A stretch of 20,021 nt of DNA. Source: Palsa-506 sp050013415 (lineage in GTDB: Bacteria > Actinomycetota > Actinomycetes > Streptosporangiales > Streptosporangiaceae). Below, piece after piece: positions 1 to 7,152 of this stretch. Numbering within the stretch: the stretch's first letter is position 1; each line of letters opens with the position of its first letter. The stretch covers positions 1 through 20,021 of the forward strand of contig JBEKFH010000041.1 of assembly GCA_050013415.1 (NCBI GenBank), in the 5' to 3' direction. A program made the translations under genes and the position numbers. The notes below the pieces were generated by a model. That model was not told the DNA's origin, searched no databases, and worked only from the letters and a program-made list of their open reading frames with translations.

Positions 1-913
1 CGGACAGCAACGTAGATCCGGCCGACCCGTCTCCAGGCCCGGACCCGGACCCGGACCCGGACCCGGACAGCCCGGCTGGAAACGCGGACCCGGACAGCCC
101 GCCCTCAGACCCGGACCCGGACAGCGACGCAGATCCAGCCGACCCGGCCGGCGCTGATGATCCCGCGGACCCAGCTGGCGACGCGGACCCGGCCAGCCCG
201 GCCGCAGACCCGGACCCGGCCAGCCCTGCGGGCGGTAGCTGGCTCGCAGGCGACACGGGAAGCGAGGGCGCCGCAGAAGGCGGCAGCGTGGACGCAAACC
301 CGCCTGGCGAGCCAGGCCCAGCCTGAAGCCCGAACGAGTCCAGCGGCCGGTCGCTGGCGGCGATTCCGTACGGATCAGGCCCGTACGGATCAGACCCGCG
401 GGGATCTGGCCGCGGCCAGATATCCGCGCCCCGATCCTCCGCGGGGGCGAACAGGTCGGGCGGTTGCGGCCCTAATGTGTCAGGCGAAGCGTAGGGCGGC
501 TGCTGGCCGAAAAGGTGCCGGCCGCGCGCTGGCTTACCGGCGGCGTCCGGCGATACCCGCGTCGAGGACCGCCGCCTGGGCAGCGGCGCCCTGAGGTCAG
601 CGTCACCGTGCCGACCCGGGACGGCCAGGTCACCCGCCCCGGCTGGCCCGTCCGGCACTGGCCCGTCCGGCACTGGCCCGTCCGGCACTGGCCCGCCGGG
701 CAATAGCCCGTCCGGCGCTGACCGCTGCCGGGGTGCCAGCACGTCCGGCGCCAGCGGCGCGTCCAGGCTGGCGGCGCCATCCGGCTCGGCCGCAGGCGAG
801 TCGGCATCAGGCGAGGACCGCTGCCCGTCGAGGTCGCCAGCGGTGCCGACGGCATCGCGGTCACGCCGACGCCGCGCGCCACTGGTCGCGCTGTCCTGAT
901 ACTCGTTAGCCAA
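1..913 (-). CDS. Pro/Gly/Ser-rich disordered protein, N-terminal part (partial)
   Basis: The reading frame is open without a stop from 913 to the left edge, giving about 304 residues of an incomplete protein. The start is a TTG at 913-911 with a strong GAGGAGGG ribosome binding site (919-926 on the opposite strand) five bases upstream; the nearest in-frame upstream stop is at 979-977. The start reads MANEYQDSATSGARRRRDRD. It is followed by repeats of VPDGP (five 15-nt units at 644-718), a stretch with two DPYG motifs, and then Gly-Ser repeats (GSGSGSGSG) towards the edge. Third codon positions are nearly all G or C in this frame. No domain is recognised, and a folded C-terminal domain could lie beyond the edge. 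The plus strand of the same DNA reads as Asp-Pro repeats, but that frame has no start in the window and no ribosome binding site could be tested, so the minus frame is preferred. Confidence 0.66.
   Translation of the reverse strand, partial: MANEYQDSATSGARRRRDRDAVGTAGDLDGQRSSPDADSPAAEPDGAASLDAPLAPDVLAPRQRSAPDGLLPGGPVPDGPVPDGPVPDGPAGAGDLAVPGRHGDADLRAPLPRRRSSTRVSPDAAGKPARGRHLFGQQPPYASPDTLGPQPPDLFAPAEDRGADIWPRPDPRGSDPYGPDPYGIAASDRPLDSFGLQAGPGSPGGFASTLPPSAAPSLPVSPASQLPPAGLAGSGSAAGLAGSASPAGSAGSSAPAGSAGSASLSGSGSEGGLSGSAFPAGLSGSGSGSGSGPGDGSAGSTLLS
644..718. repeat. 15-nt tandem repeat, about 5 copies
   Basis: The unit TGGCCCGTCCGGCAC occurs three times exactly (644-688), followed by two degenerate copies to 718. 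It is in frame within the minus-strand gene, where it encodes VPDGP pentapeptides. The period is a multiple of three, so copy-number change would lengthen or shorten the protein without a frameshift. Confidence 0.85.
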
Positions 914-1153
914 GGTGGCCCTCCTCGCGCCCGACGGGGGGAGAAGGGCGTGCCCGCACGGACAGGGAACAGTGCATCAGGCCCGAGAATAGGCCAGACA
1001 ACCGCCGACGGCACCTCAGGTGGCGTTTTGCACCCTGCCGGGCACCAGACTTTTCTGTATCCAGCCAGGCACCATACGTGTCATAGCCCTGCTTACCCGG
1101 CGGATGGCGCCCCCTGGGTGCGCCGTGGCCGGGCGCTCAGCCAGACTAGGGAG
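914..1153. promoter_or_regulatory. Divergent intergenic region between the disordered-protein gene and bpa
   Basis: These 240 bases separate two diverging genes and must contain both promoters. The region is less G+C-rich than its flanks around 1023-1090 and contains a small palindrome ACCTCAGGT. I could not identify a convincing -35/-10 pair for either gene. Confidence 0.4.
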
Positions 1154-1690
1154 ATGAACGACCAGACGAACTCTGAACGGGAACAGCAGGGCAGGGTGGT
1201 CCTGGTCGGCCCCGACGGCGTGGCCGTCGAGTCCGATTCCCCCCCGGCAGGGACGGAGCGCCCGGTCACCGAGATGGTCGAGCAGCCCGCCAAGGTGATG
1301 CGGATCGGCAGCATGATCCGCCAGCTGCTGGACGAGGTCAGGGCCGCACCGCTGGACGAGAAGAGCAGGGCCCGGCTGAAGCAGATACACAAGAGCTCGA
1401 TCAAGGAACTCGAGGACGGCCTGGCCCCCGAGCTGATCGAGGAACTCGACCGGCTGTCACTCCCCTTCGCCGACGACGACCTGCCGAGCGAGGCCGAGCT
1501 GCGAGTGGCGCAGGCGCAGCTGGTCGGCTGGCTGGAAGGCCTCTTCCACGGGATCCAGACCACCTTGTTCGCGCAGCAGATGGCAGCGCGGGCCCAGCTG
1601 GAGCAGATCCGCAGGGCGCTGCCAGCCGGAATGGTGGCAGGACCAGAAGAAATGCAGCAGCCCCGGTCGTCGTCTGGCCCCTACCTGTAG
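1154..1690 (+). CDS. bpa: Bacterial proteasome activator (Bpa/PafE, DUF2587)
   Basis: This 178-residue protein matches my recollection of the ATP-independent 20S proteasome activator of actinobacteria (Rv3780/PafE in Mycobacterium tuberculosis). The helical core contains the conserved runs EQPAKVMRIGSMI (43-55), RAAPLDE (63-69), ELEDGLAPEL (85-94) and AQLVGWLEGLFHGIQT (121-136). The protein ends in GPYL, equivalent to the C-terminal GQYL that docks into the proteasome alpha-ring to open its gate. It should form a ring that feeds unfolded or partly disordered proteins to the core particle without Pup tagging. The ATG at 1154 directly follows AGGGAG, too close to act as a normal ribosome binding site. 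A GTG at 1196, preceded by GCAGG, is an alternative start that would remove 14 non-conserved residues. The gene is monocistronic and converges on pheA. Confidence 0.94.
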   Translation: MNDQTNSEREQQGRVVLVGPDGVAVESDSPPAGTERPVTEMVEQPAKVMRIGSMIRQLLDEVRAAPLDEKSRARLKQIHKSSIKELEDGLAPELIEELDRLSLPFADDDLPSEAELRVAQAQLVGWLEGLFHGIQTTLFAQQMAARAQLEQIRRALPAGMVAGPEEMQQPRSSSGPYL

Positions 1691-1691
1691 C

Positions 1692-1732
1692 ACCGGCCTG
1701 CCGGTAGCACGGCCCCTGCTGGAAGCAGCAGG
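1692..1732. terminator. Convergent terminator hairpins between bpa and pheA
   Basis: Two hairpins lie in the 61-base gap between the convergent stops: ACCGG-CCTG-CCGGT (1692-1705) and CCTGCT-GGAAGC-AGCAGG (1715-1732). Neither is followed by a T-run, which is usual for actinobacterial terminators. Being symmetric, they could serve both strands. Confidence 0.55.
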
Positions 1733-1751
1733 CGGACCAATGGCACCGGCG

Positions 1752-2663
1752 CTACCTGAGCCCGCCGAGCCATGCCCCGGCGTCAGCGAACTCCGCGTCG
1801 GACGTGCCGGGCCGTATCGTCGTGCTCCCGCCGTCGCCGCGCGGATAGCTGCCGAGGAAGCGCACGTCGCCGCACACCCTGCGCAGCCCCATCAGCGCCT
1901 CGCCGACCCGCGCCTCGGCGACGTGCCCCTCGCAGTCGATGGAGAAGCAGTACCTGCCCAGTCCCTCGCCGGTGGGACGCGACTCGATCCTGGTCAGGTT
2001 GACCGAGCGCGCGGCGAACTGGCTGAGTATCTCCATCAGCGCGCCCGGGTGGTCCTCGGACAGGAACGCCACCACCGAGGTCCGGTCCGCCCCCGTCGGC
2101 GCAGGCGGCGGGCCGGGCAGGCTGACGGCGACGAACCTGGTGACCGCGCCGGCCCGGTCATGGACGTCACGGGCGAGCACGGCGAGCCCGTACACCCCGG
2201 CGGCGAACTCCCCGGCCAGCGCGGCGTCGATCTGCCCCTCGGCCGCCTGCCGGGCCGCCTCCGCGTTCGACGAGGCCGGCCGCCATTCGGCGTCCGGCAG
2301 GTGCGCCGCCAGCCACTGCCGGCACTGCGCCTGGGCCTGCGGGTGGCCGCTCACAACCTTGATGTCAGCGACCTGGGTGCCGGGCCTGACCAGCAGCGCG
2401 AACGCGACCGGCAGCAGCACCTCGGCGCGGATGATCAAGTCCTGGCCGGTGGCGAGCTCGTCCAGGGTGGCGGTGACCGCCCCTTCGACCGAGTTCTCGA
2501 TGGGCACCACGGCGCGCTCCGCCGCGCCGGTCCTGACCGCGTCCAGCGTGACCTGGATGGTCTGGCACGGCACGGCCACCGCCCGTGATCCGCCGTCGAG
2601 CGCCCGGAGCGCGGCCTCGGTGAACGTTCCGATCGGACCCAGGTAAGCCCACCGATGCGACAT
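1752..2663 (-). CDS. pheA: Prephenate dehydratase
   Basis: The 303-residue enzyme should convert prephenate to phenylpyruvate, the committed step of phenylalanine synthesis, in the cytoplasm. The catalytic prephenate dehydratase fold runs from AYLGPIGTFTEAAL (6-19) through IENSVEG (56-62) to the catalytic TRF triplet (175-177). A C-terminal ACT domain (about 195-275) carries the GAL (207-209) and ESRP (227-230) motifs that bind phenylalanine for feedback inhibition. There is no chorismate mutase domain, so this is the monofunctional actinobacterial type. An ATG at 2672 and another at 2726 are in frame, but the ATG at 2663 starts right at the family's normal N terminus and has GAAGAGA nine bases upstream. 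A Gly/Thr-rich tail of about 25 residues follows the ACT domain. Confidence 0.95.
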   Translation of the reverse strand: MSHRWAYLGPIGTFTEAALRALDGGSRAVAVPCQTIQVTLDAVRTGAAERAVVPIENSVEGAVTATLDELATGQDLIIRAEVLLPVAFALLVRPGTQVADIKVVSGHPQAQAQCRQWLAAHLPDAEWRPASSNAEAARQAAEGQIDAALAGEFAAGVYGLAVLARDVHDRAGAVTRFVAVSLPGPPPAPTGADRTSVVAFLSEDHPGALMEILSQFAARSVNLTRIESRPTGEGLGRYCFSIDCEGHVAEARVGEALMGLRRVCGDVRFLGSYPRGDGGSTTIRPGTSDAEFADAGAWLGGLR

Positions 2664-2675
2664 GCCACTCATTCT

Positions 2676-2711
2676 CTTCGCGGGATCAAGCCCGCTTCGC
2701 GGGATCAAGCC
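2676..2711. repeat. 17-nt direct repeat with alternative hairpins upstream of pheA
   Basis: CTTCGCGGGATCAAGCC is repeated exactly at 2676-2692 and 2695-2711 (period 19). The segments GCGGG (2680-2684), CCCGC (2691-2695) and GCGGG (2699-2703) can form two mutually exclusive stems, because the middle segment can pair with either neighbour. This lies in the 84-base gap between the upstream phosphoesterase stop and the pheA start. Confidence 0.7.
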
Positions 2712-2747
2712 TCTGGCCTGGGACAACTTACCAGCTACCGGACGGGG

Positions 2748-3812
2748 TCAGAATCCGAACCCGCTACCGGCCAGGCTGGCTGTCGCGGGGTCGCAGGCAT
2801 GCGCGAGGCAGGGCAGCCGGAATAGCTGCTCGACGGTCCGGGTGATCGAGTAGAGGGTGAGGAAGGTGCCGTCGGCACCAGGCTTCGCGTACCGCCAGAT
2901 CACGAACAGCGGCACGTGGCAGCTTGGCTGGGAGCCGGCCAGGTCGGCCGCCCTGTCAGCGCAGTTCTCGCCGGCCCTGTCGTCCCGCCCAGTGCCCTCG
3001 TCGTAGGTCACCAGCACGAGGACGGAGCCGTCCCGGTACGCCGGGGCCGCGGTGACCAGCGCGAGGAATCCGCCCAGCCAGCGGTCGGCGGACCGGAGCG
3101 AGCACGATCTGGGGCAGCGTGCTTCCCCGTCGTCGATCCTGTTCGGGGTCACCCAGGCGACCGCGGGCAGGTCTCCGCCGCGCAGGGCGGCATAGAACGC
3201 CCCGGACCTCGCCGTCAGGCTGGCCACCGGGACGTCACCGGCGCGGCAGGCCGCGGCGCCGATCCCGGTGTAGAAGATCGCCGGATTATGGCCGATCTTG
3301 TAGGGCCAGGCGCTGACCTTGTCGCACGCCGACGGCATGGATTCCTCGTATGCCTTCCAGGTCAGCCCGGCGGCGGCGAGCTGCTGGTAGATGCTGTCCT
3401 CGCCGCTGGCGCAGGCGTCGTAGTCGCAGCCGTGCAGGGACGTGGGCGGGTACTGGCCGCCGGAGACGGCCAGGTAGTTCGATGCGCTGTCGTGCGTCGC
3501 GCCGAATGCCTCCGTGGCGTCGCCGCACTCGCGGGCGAGCCGTGTCTCCTGCGGAGCGGCCCTGCCGCCGACGACCTGGCGATAGGTGCGGTTCTCCAGC
3601 ATCACGATGATGACGTGCCGGATGACCGGGCGGCTGGCAGGCAGTGCCTGGCCGCACGGCGAGGCCAGGCTCGCCGCAGCGCGCGGGCGCTCGGTAAGGC
3701 CCGGGCTCGCCGCGCTGCCAGATTCCCCCGGCGACGGCCAGGCGACCGCCGTCACGGTCGCCACGGTGGCCACGGCCGTCACGGCCAGGCCCGCAGCCAG
3801 CGCTAATTTCAT
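2748..3812 (-). CDS. Secreted phosphoesterase (phospholipase C / acid phosphatase family)
   Basis: The 354-residue product fits the phosphoesterase family PF04185 (bacterial phospholipase C and AcpA-type acid phosphatases, alkaline phosphatase superfold). The start at 3812 gives MKLALAAG followed by a hydrophobic run to about residue 25, an apparent Sec signal or anchor. Family landmarks are HVIIVMLENRTY (66-77; E73 and N74 are expected metal ligands), TPN (222-224), VTYDEG (268-273) and the C-terminal YSITRTVEQLF (321-331). Multiple Cys residues (53, 96, 129, 134, 163, 189, 233, 237, 284, 298, 335, 340) suggest disulfides outside the cell. The usual N(D)MHD motif is replaced by NRIDDGE, so substrate and metal binding may differ. 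GGGGG four bases before the ATG supports this start; a further 30 in-frame codons upstream contain the tandem repeat and are probably untranslated. It would act on phosphodiesters or phosphomonoesters outside the membrane; the substrate is unknown. Confidence 0.82.
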   Translation of the reverse strand: MKLALAAGLAVTAVATVATVTAVAWPSPGESGSAASPGLTERPRAAASLASPCGQALPASRPVIRHVIIVMLENRTYRQVVGGRAAPQETRLARECGDATEAFGATHDSASNYLAVSGGQYPPTSLHGCDYDACASGEDSIYQQLAAAGLTWKAYEESMPSACDKVSAWPYKIGHNPAIFYTGIGAAACRAGDVPVASLTARSGAFYAALRGGDLPAVAWVTPNRIDDGEARCPRSCSLRSADRWLGGFLALVTAAPAYRDGSVLVLVTYDEGTGRDDRAGENCADRAADLAGSQPSCHVPLFVIWRYAKPGADGTFLTLYSITRTVEQLFRLPCLAHACDPATASLAGSGFGF

Positions 3813-3821
3813 CGTTCCCCC

Positions 3822-3860
3822 GTTCCCTCGCCCGGCCGGTTCCCTCGCCCGGCCGGTTCC
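3822..3860. repeat. 17-nt tandem repeat, 2.3 copies
   Basis: GTTCCCTCGCCCGGCCG occurs at 3822-3838 and 3839-3855 and begins a third time at 3856-3860. It lies just upstream of the phosphoesterase start, over its probable leader. Confidence 0.85.
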
Positions 3861-3898
3861 GGCTCGTCGCTTATCGGCATGTCCGTGGCCGACTCTGC

Positions 3899-5830
3899 TC
3901 ACCAGGAGAGCCGGGAGACCCGCTGACCCACGGCGCCGCCGGAATCAGCCCTGGCCAGCCGCCGCGTCGCCGCGCGCCGCGACGGCCACAGCATTACCAC
4001 GAGTGCCACGACGACGGTGAGCAGGACCACCGGGGTGATTCCCATTCTCACCACGATGCGCAGCCAGCCCAGCCCGGCGGGCATGGTGATCGAGCGGGCG
4101 GGCAGGTAACCGAACGCCAGTGCGCAGGTGCGGGCGAGCAGCAACCCGTCCAGCCGTGACCATGGCAGCAGCGCGATCAGCGCCCAGCCGAGTCCGTCGT
4201 ACCAGGGCAGCACGTACGGCCAGGCGAGCAGCCAGGCGAACGCGACGGCGAACGCCCCCGCCCAGGCCAGCGTGGCCGGCACCAGCTCCTGCCGTCCGGC
4301 CGGATCCGGCCCGGCCAGCCACCCGGCCGGATCCGGCCGGTTCGCTGCGCCGCCGCCAGCGGGCCCGGCCGCAGCGCCGTCGCCTGCGGACTGGGCGGCC
4401 GGCTCCAGCCAGCTGATCGATCGCACTAGCAGCACCAGCAGCACCACGGCCAGCCCGATCGCCGCCGCCTTGACCGCGTCCTCGGCAACCGCCTCGCCGG
4501 TCGCCAGGCTGAGCGCCGCCCGGACCGCCCGCCACGGCGACCCGATGGACACGAAGCTCCCGGCCCGCAGGCCCGGGCGCAGCGACGAGATCCCCCAGGC
4601 GGCGAGCGAGGCGCCCGAGGTCACCGCGAACCCGGCCGCCAGGCTGGCGGCGAGCAGCGCGGGCTGCCGCCAGGAGGGTGGGCTGCCCGCCAGCTGCTGG
4701 GAGGGCGGGCCGCCTGCCAGCCGCCACCAGGAAGGCGGGCTGCCCGCCAGCTGCTGGGAGGGCGGACCGCTGGCAAGCTGCCGCCCGGCGCGCTGCCGCC
4801 GCCAGCCGACCGCGCAGGCGATCACGAGCCCGGCGGCCGCGAGGACCATCGTCGGCTTCACCGCGAACCCCAGGCCGATCAGGGCGCCCGCCCCGGCGGC
4901 GGCGAGGCTCTGGCGGGCGGGACTGGCGGGCCGGGCCCCGTTCGGATTTATCAGGGTGAACGTCGCCAGGCCGGCTACGCAGAAGACGATCGCCTGGCTG
5001 TCGACGTGCGCGCCGGCCACCAGCACCTGCAGCAGCAGCGGGTTGGCCGTCCACAGCAGGCCGGCCCGCAGCTGCCTGGCGCGGTCACCGCGGGCCAGCC
5101 GGTGCAGCAGCAGCCCGGTCACCGCGAACGCGATCACGTTCAGCAGCGAGAGCACGAACACGGTGAGGCGGGCCGACGTGCCGCCGATCAGGGAGGCCAG
5201 CGCCTGGCCGGCGGTGGCCAGGCTGCCGTAATCGGACGGGCTGTTCCGCCAGTCCTGCACCGCCCGCGCGACCGGGTCGCCGAGCCTGGCCAGCGCCGCC
5301 GGCGTGGTCGTGTAGGGGTCATGGCCGGTGATCACCATCCGGCCGTAGGCGGCATAGCTCAGATGATCAGAGGAGCCGAACGGGGGCAGCAGCGCCAGTG
5401 CCGCCGCCAGCGCGACTCCCGCGATCAGGATCAGCCGGGGCGGAACCAGCCAGCCGCGCCGGGCCGCGCTCATGGTCAGCGCAAGGCCGGCGGTTCCCGC
5501 GGCCAGGGCGACTGCCGTCATGACGACGACCAGGTACGGCGACGGGCTGGCGGCGAGGTCCCATGGCGGCTGGCCGGGCCGGCCGGGGAGCGCGGGCTCC
5601 ATCACCGAGGGCCCGAGCGCGGCGACGGCGAGGGTCAGCGCGACGCTGGCCGCGCTGAGGGCCAGCCCCAGCTGGCCCGCGCGGCCGGCCGAGGTGCGCG
5701 GGTCGCCGCGGCCGGAGGGGCCTCCGCGGCCGGAGGGGCCTCCGCGGCCGTGGGGGCCTCCGCGGCCGGAAGGGCCTCCGCGGCCGGCGGTGCGCGGGTC
5801 GCCGTGGCCGGCGGGGCCGGCGGCCTGCAT
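3899..5830 (-). CDS. GT-C polyprenyl-phosphate-sugar dependent membrane glycosyltransferase (MptA/MptB-like)
   Basis: The 643-residue protein has about a dozen hydrophobic segments and resembles actinobacterial alpha-1,6-mannosyltransferases of the MptA/MptB type (GT-C, DUF2029-like). The signature follows the early membrane segments: SSDHLSYAAYGRMVITGHDPY (153-173), whose Asp is the likely catalytic base and whose G-DPY motif is shared with this family. It should use a lipid-linked sugar outside the membrane to build a cell-wall glycan. The ATG at 5830 lies two bases after the stop of the upstream GT2 gene and has AGGGG at a good distance; an open frame further upstream is only a shadow of that gene. 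Two low-complexity inserts stand out: an N-terminal GRGGPS repeat (18-43) and a 19-residue duplication (about 351-388) between membrane segments. The acceptor and sugar are not known. Confidence 0.82.
   Translation of the reverse strand: MQAAGPAGHGDPRTAGRGGPSGRGGPHGRGGPSGRGGPSGRGDPRTSAGRAGQLGLALSAASVALTLAVAALGPSVMEPALPGRPGQPPWDLAASPSPYLVVVMTAVALAAGTAGLALTMSAARRGWLVPPRLILIAGVALAAALALLPPFGSSDHLSYAAYGRMVITGHDPYTTTPAALARLGDPVARAVQDWRNSPSDYGSLATAGQALASLIGGTSARLTVFVLSLLNVIAFAVTGLLLHRLARGDRARQLRAGLLWTANPLLLQVLVAGAHVDSQAIVFCVAGLATFTLINPNGARPASPARQSLAAAGAGALIGLGFAVKPTMVLAAAGLVIACAVGWRRQRAGRQLASGPPSQQLAGSPPSWWRLAGGPPSQQLAGSPPSWRQPALLAASLAAGFAVTSGASLAAWGISSLRPGLRAGSFVSIGSPWRAVRAALSLATGEAVAEDAVKAAAIGLAVVLLVLLVRSISWLEPAAQSAGDGAAAGPAGGGAANRPDPAGWLAGPDPAGRQELVPATLAWAGAFAVAFAWLLAWPYVLPWYDGLGWALIALLPWSRLDGLLLARTCALAFGYLPARSITMPAGLGWLRIVVRMGITPVVLLTVVVALVVMLWPSRRAATRRLARADSGGAVGQRVSRLSW
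4669..4790. repeat. 57-nt tandem duplication inside the GT-C gene
   Basis: A segment beginning GGGCTGCCCGCCAGCTGC at 4680 recurs at 4737, a period of 57 nt, with flanking degenerate sequence on both sides. It encodes two in-frame copies of a 19-residue unit containing GPPSQQLAGSPPSW, placed in a loop between hydrophobic segments. Confidence 0.8.
5707..5788. repeat. 18-nt tandem repeat, 4 full copies plus a partial one
   Basis: The unit CGCGGCCGGAGGGGCCTC begins at 5707, 5725, 5743 and 5761, with single changes in the third and fourth copies and a partial fifth to 5788. It is in frame in the GT-C gene and encodes the N-terminal cytoplasmic GRGGPS repeat before the first membrane helix. Confidence 0.88.
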
Positions 5831-5832
5831 GG

Positions 5833-6567
5833 TCAACCCCTGGCGGGCCGCGCAGCCCGGGAGCCTGGCTGCCGGGCGGCCAGGGCACAGGCGACGTCGG
5901 CGAGCTGGCGGGCCCGGTGCAGCTGCGAGCGCCAGTCGGAGCCGGTGGCCCGGTGCGCGAGCGGGACCTCCACCTCGGTGACCCGCAGGCCCTTGCGGAG
6001 CAGGTCGATGGTGAGCCCGGTCTCCGCCCCCCAGCGGGGCGCGAGCGGCCGCGCCGCCTCGAATGCCGCCCGGCTCAGGCAGCGCTGGCCGTTTAGCGGC
6101 TGGGCCGGCCGCCATCCGGTCGCGCGCAGGATCCCGGAGCCGGACAGCGCCACGACGAGGCCGTGCCCGCCGCTCCGCGCCCGGTCGCTGAATACCGCGA
6201 TCGTCATGTCCGCCTCGCCGGATCTGACCGGCCCGGTCAGCGGCGCCGCCGCAGCGGCGGACTCCGCGAGGTCAGCGTCGAGGAACAGCAGGTGCCGCGG
6301 CCGGTCCCGGCCCTCGGCGGTCTCCAGCAGCCGTACCGCCTCGGCGCCGGTCTCCATCGCCGCGGCCTTGCCCCTGTTGCGGGCGTGCCGCATCACCGAC
6401 GCGCCGGCGCGCTCGGCGGCAGCGGCGGTCCCGTCGGCGGATCCGTCATCGACGACCACGACGATGTCCACGCCGGGCAGGGCCGCGGCAGCGGCCACGG
6501 TCGCGGCGATCCGGTCGGACTCGTTCCTGGCGGGGATCACCACGGCGACATCACCGGTGGTCGGCAT
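5833..6567 (-). CDS. Family 2 glycosyltransferase, polyprenyl-phosphate sugar synthase-like
   Basis: The 244-residue soluble enzyme has the GT-A layout of GT2: VVIPARNES (9-17) for the nucleotide pocket, VDDGSADGT (39-47), RGKAAAME (65-72) and the metal-binding LFLDADL (94-100). An ERL/acceptor region is less clear (GAETGLTIDLL around 190). It has no membrane helices, unlike ArnC-type transferases. The start ATG at 6567 has only a weak ribosome binding site. The gene ends two bases before the GT-C gene, so the two are surely co-translated. The natural inference is that it transfers a hexose from a nucleotide sugar to polyprenyl phosphate on the inner face and the neighbouring GT-C protein consumes that donor outside. 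Glucosyl-3-phosphoglycerate synthase is a related family that cannot be fully excluded. Confidence 0.82.
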   Translation of the reverse strand: MPTTGDVAVVIPARNESDRIAATVAAAAALPGVDIVVVVDDGSADGTAAAAERAGASVMRHARNRGKAAAMETGAEAVRLLETAEGRDRPRHLLFLDADLAESAAAAAPLTGPVRSGEADMTIAVFSDRARSGGHGLVVALSGSGILRATGWRPAQPLNGQRCLSRAAFEAARPLAPRWGAETGLTIDLLRKGLRVTEVEVPLAHRATGSDWRSQLHRARQLADVACALAARQPGSRAARPARG

Positions 6568-6610
6568 GCTCGGAGCCTAGTGCCCCCCGGTGAGCCTGGT
6601 GCCCCGGTGG

Positions 6611-7039
6611 TTACTGTCCGGCCATCGCAGCGGGGTCATCGAGCGCGGCGCCTTCGCCCGCGGCGCCTTCGCCCGCGGCGCCTATGGTCGCGGCGCCTAT
6701 GGTCGCGGCACCGGTGGTCGCGATGTCGTCGCGCACGGTGAGGACGGTCTGCAGCCCGGTCAGCTGCAGCACCTTCCTGATCGCGGGACGGGGCCCGGCA
6801 AGCTCGAGGCCGCCGCCGCCCTCCCGGGCGCGGCGCTGCGCGGCGAGCAGCACGCTCAGCCCGGTGGAGTCGCAGAACCCGACTCCGCACATGTCCACGA
6901 CGATCCGGACCGGATCCTCGCCGGCCAGGGCCTCGGCCAGGGCACCCTGCAGGCGTGGGGCGGTATAGACGTCGATCTCGCCCGTTACCGACATAATGGT
7001 GTGATCGCCCTGAGACCGGCATGAGACCTTGAGTTCCAC
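6611..7039 (-). CDS. STAS-domain anti-sigma factor antagonist (SpoIIAA/RsbV-like)
   Basis: The 142-residue protein has a STAS domain over residues 1-108: TGEIDVYTAPRL (19-30), VDMCGVGFCDSTGL (48-61) with S58 as the likely phosphorylated serine, and the C-terminal part of the domain to VRDD. Unphosphorylated STAS proteins of this type bind an RsbW/SpoIIAB kinase and free an alternative sigma factor. The GTG at 7039 gives the usual MELKVSC start and has AGGG eight bases upstream; the longer frame upstream overlaps the divergent gene and is rejected. The last 33 residues are a repetitive Ala/Gly tail (GAATIGAATIGAAGEG) not needed for the fold. An RsbW-like ATPase is encoded at 16101-16526, but the two are about 9 kb apart, so pairing is only a possibility. 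Confidence 0.88.
   Translation of the reverse strand: MELKVSCRSQGDHTIMSVTGEIDVYTAPRLQGALAEALAGEDPVRIVVDMCGVGFCDSTGLSVLLAAQRRAREGGGGLELAGPRPAIRKVLQLTGLQTVLTVRDDIATTGAATIGAATIGAAGEGAAGEGAALDDPAAMAGQ
6644..6722. repeat. 15-nt tandem repeats in the STAS tail
   Basis: Two related 15-nt units alternate here: CGCGGCGCCTTCGCC repeated, then CGCGGCGCCTATGGT repeated. Both are in frame in the STAS gene and encode the pentapeptides GAAGE and GAATI. Confidence 0.8.
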
Positions 7040-7103
7040 GCGCCGCACCCTACCGCCCTCCGGGGCTGCCGGCCAGGTGACTACGGAGAGCACACGGCCA
7101 AAT

Positions 7104-7118
7104 CGCTCACAGTGAGCG
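7104..7118. promoter_or_regulatory. 15-bp palindrome between divergent genes (candidate operator)
   Basis: CGCTCAC-A-GTGAGCG is a perfect inverted repeat with one central base. It sits in the 113-base gap between the STAS gene (minus) and the Cys-motif protein gene (plus), 34 bases from the latter's start. A transcription-factor site for one or both genes is likely; the factor is unknown. Confidence 0.5.
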
Positions 7119-7152
7119 GCCTGGTGCGCAAAGCTGGGGAGGTACCTGACGC

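Noticed and set aside
40..130. Short regular repeats suggesting a CRISPR array
   Set aside because: The repeats are 6-nt GACCCG units within an open coding frame, with no spacers of uniform length and no long conserved repeat.
3..326. Plus-strand Asp-Pro-rich frame ending at 326
   Set aside because: It is the complement of the Gly/Ser-rich minus-strand gene, which has a start codon, ribosome binding site and about 300 open codons. The Asp-Pro frame has no visible start, though it cannot be fully excluded.
4128..5231. Long plus-strand open frame
   Set aside because: It is antisense to the GT-C gene, is Ser/Ala/Arg-rich with no domain, and arises from high G+C content.
5834..6115. N-terminal extension of the GT-C gene by 95 codons
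   Set aside because: This part overlaps the GT2 gene in another frame, is Arg/Pro/Gly-rich, and the start at 5830 has a ribosome binding site and coupled spacing.
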